Of a stretch of 42,333 bases of DNA, positions 42,313 to 42,333 are shown piece by piece. The translations under genes were made by a program, and so were the position numbers. The first letter of the stretch is position 1, and each line of letters opens with the position of its first letter. The DNA lies in NCBI GenBank assembly GCA_026396115.1, contig JAPLXL010000003.1:1-42333 (forward strand), written 5' to 3'. The notes under the pieces were generated by a model that was not told where the DNA came from, did no database searches, and was given only the letters and a program-made list of their open reading frames with translations. The stretch is from Candidatus Nealsoniibacteriota bacterium. GTDB taxonomy: Bacteria > Patescibacteriota > Minisyncoccia > Minisyncoccales > RBG-13-42-11.

Positions 42313-42333
42313 CATGAAAAGTGACTATTTAAC

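Overview
AT-rich bacterial chromosomal window whose gene content and repeat style suggest a Patescibacteria/CPR (Parcubacteria-like) genome; this taxonomic call is inference. From left to right: (1) about 0-7.7 kb, a decaying accessory island with three related radical-SAM proteins (one cut by the window edge, one split at an A8 tract), an A24-type prepilin-peptidase-like protein, a polytopic glycosyltransferase-like protein, an intact and a frameshifted copy of a 74-aa small protein, and a small N-terminally hydrophobic protein with its own near-consensus promoter, SD and terminator; (2) RNase Y, a histidine kinase/response regulator pair and a type IV pilus assembly cluster (pilB, pilC, pseudopilins, pilM/N/O); (3) translation and housekeeping genes (infB, rbfA, rplS, rluD-like, ftsH, rpsA, gyrA, valS, tsaD, hsp20, htrA, PrsW-like) with 16 complete-looking tRNA genes and several tRNA fragments. 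The most striking structure is a dispersed family of modular stem-loop repeats. Stems vary with compensatory changes, copies often abut start codons (some copies supply the ATG), and several copies lie in frame inside conserved genes (tsaD, infB, rpsA, hsp20, a pseudopilin leader). The family appears absent from the left island. All calls come from reading the sequence and the supplied ORFs; no database or folding software was used.
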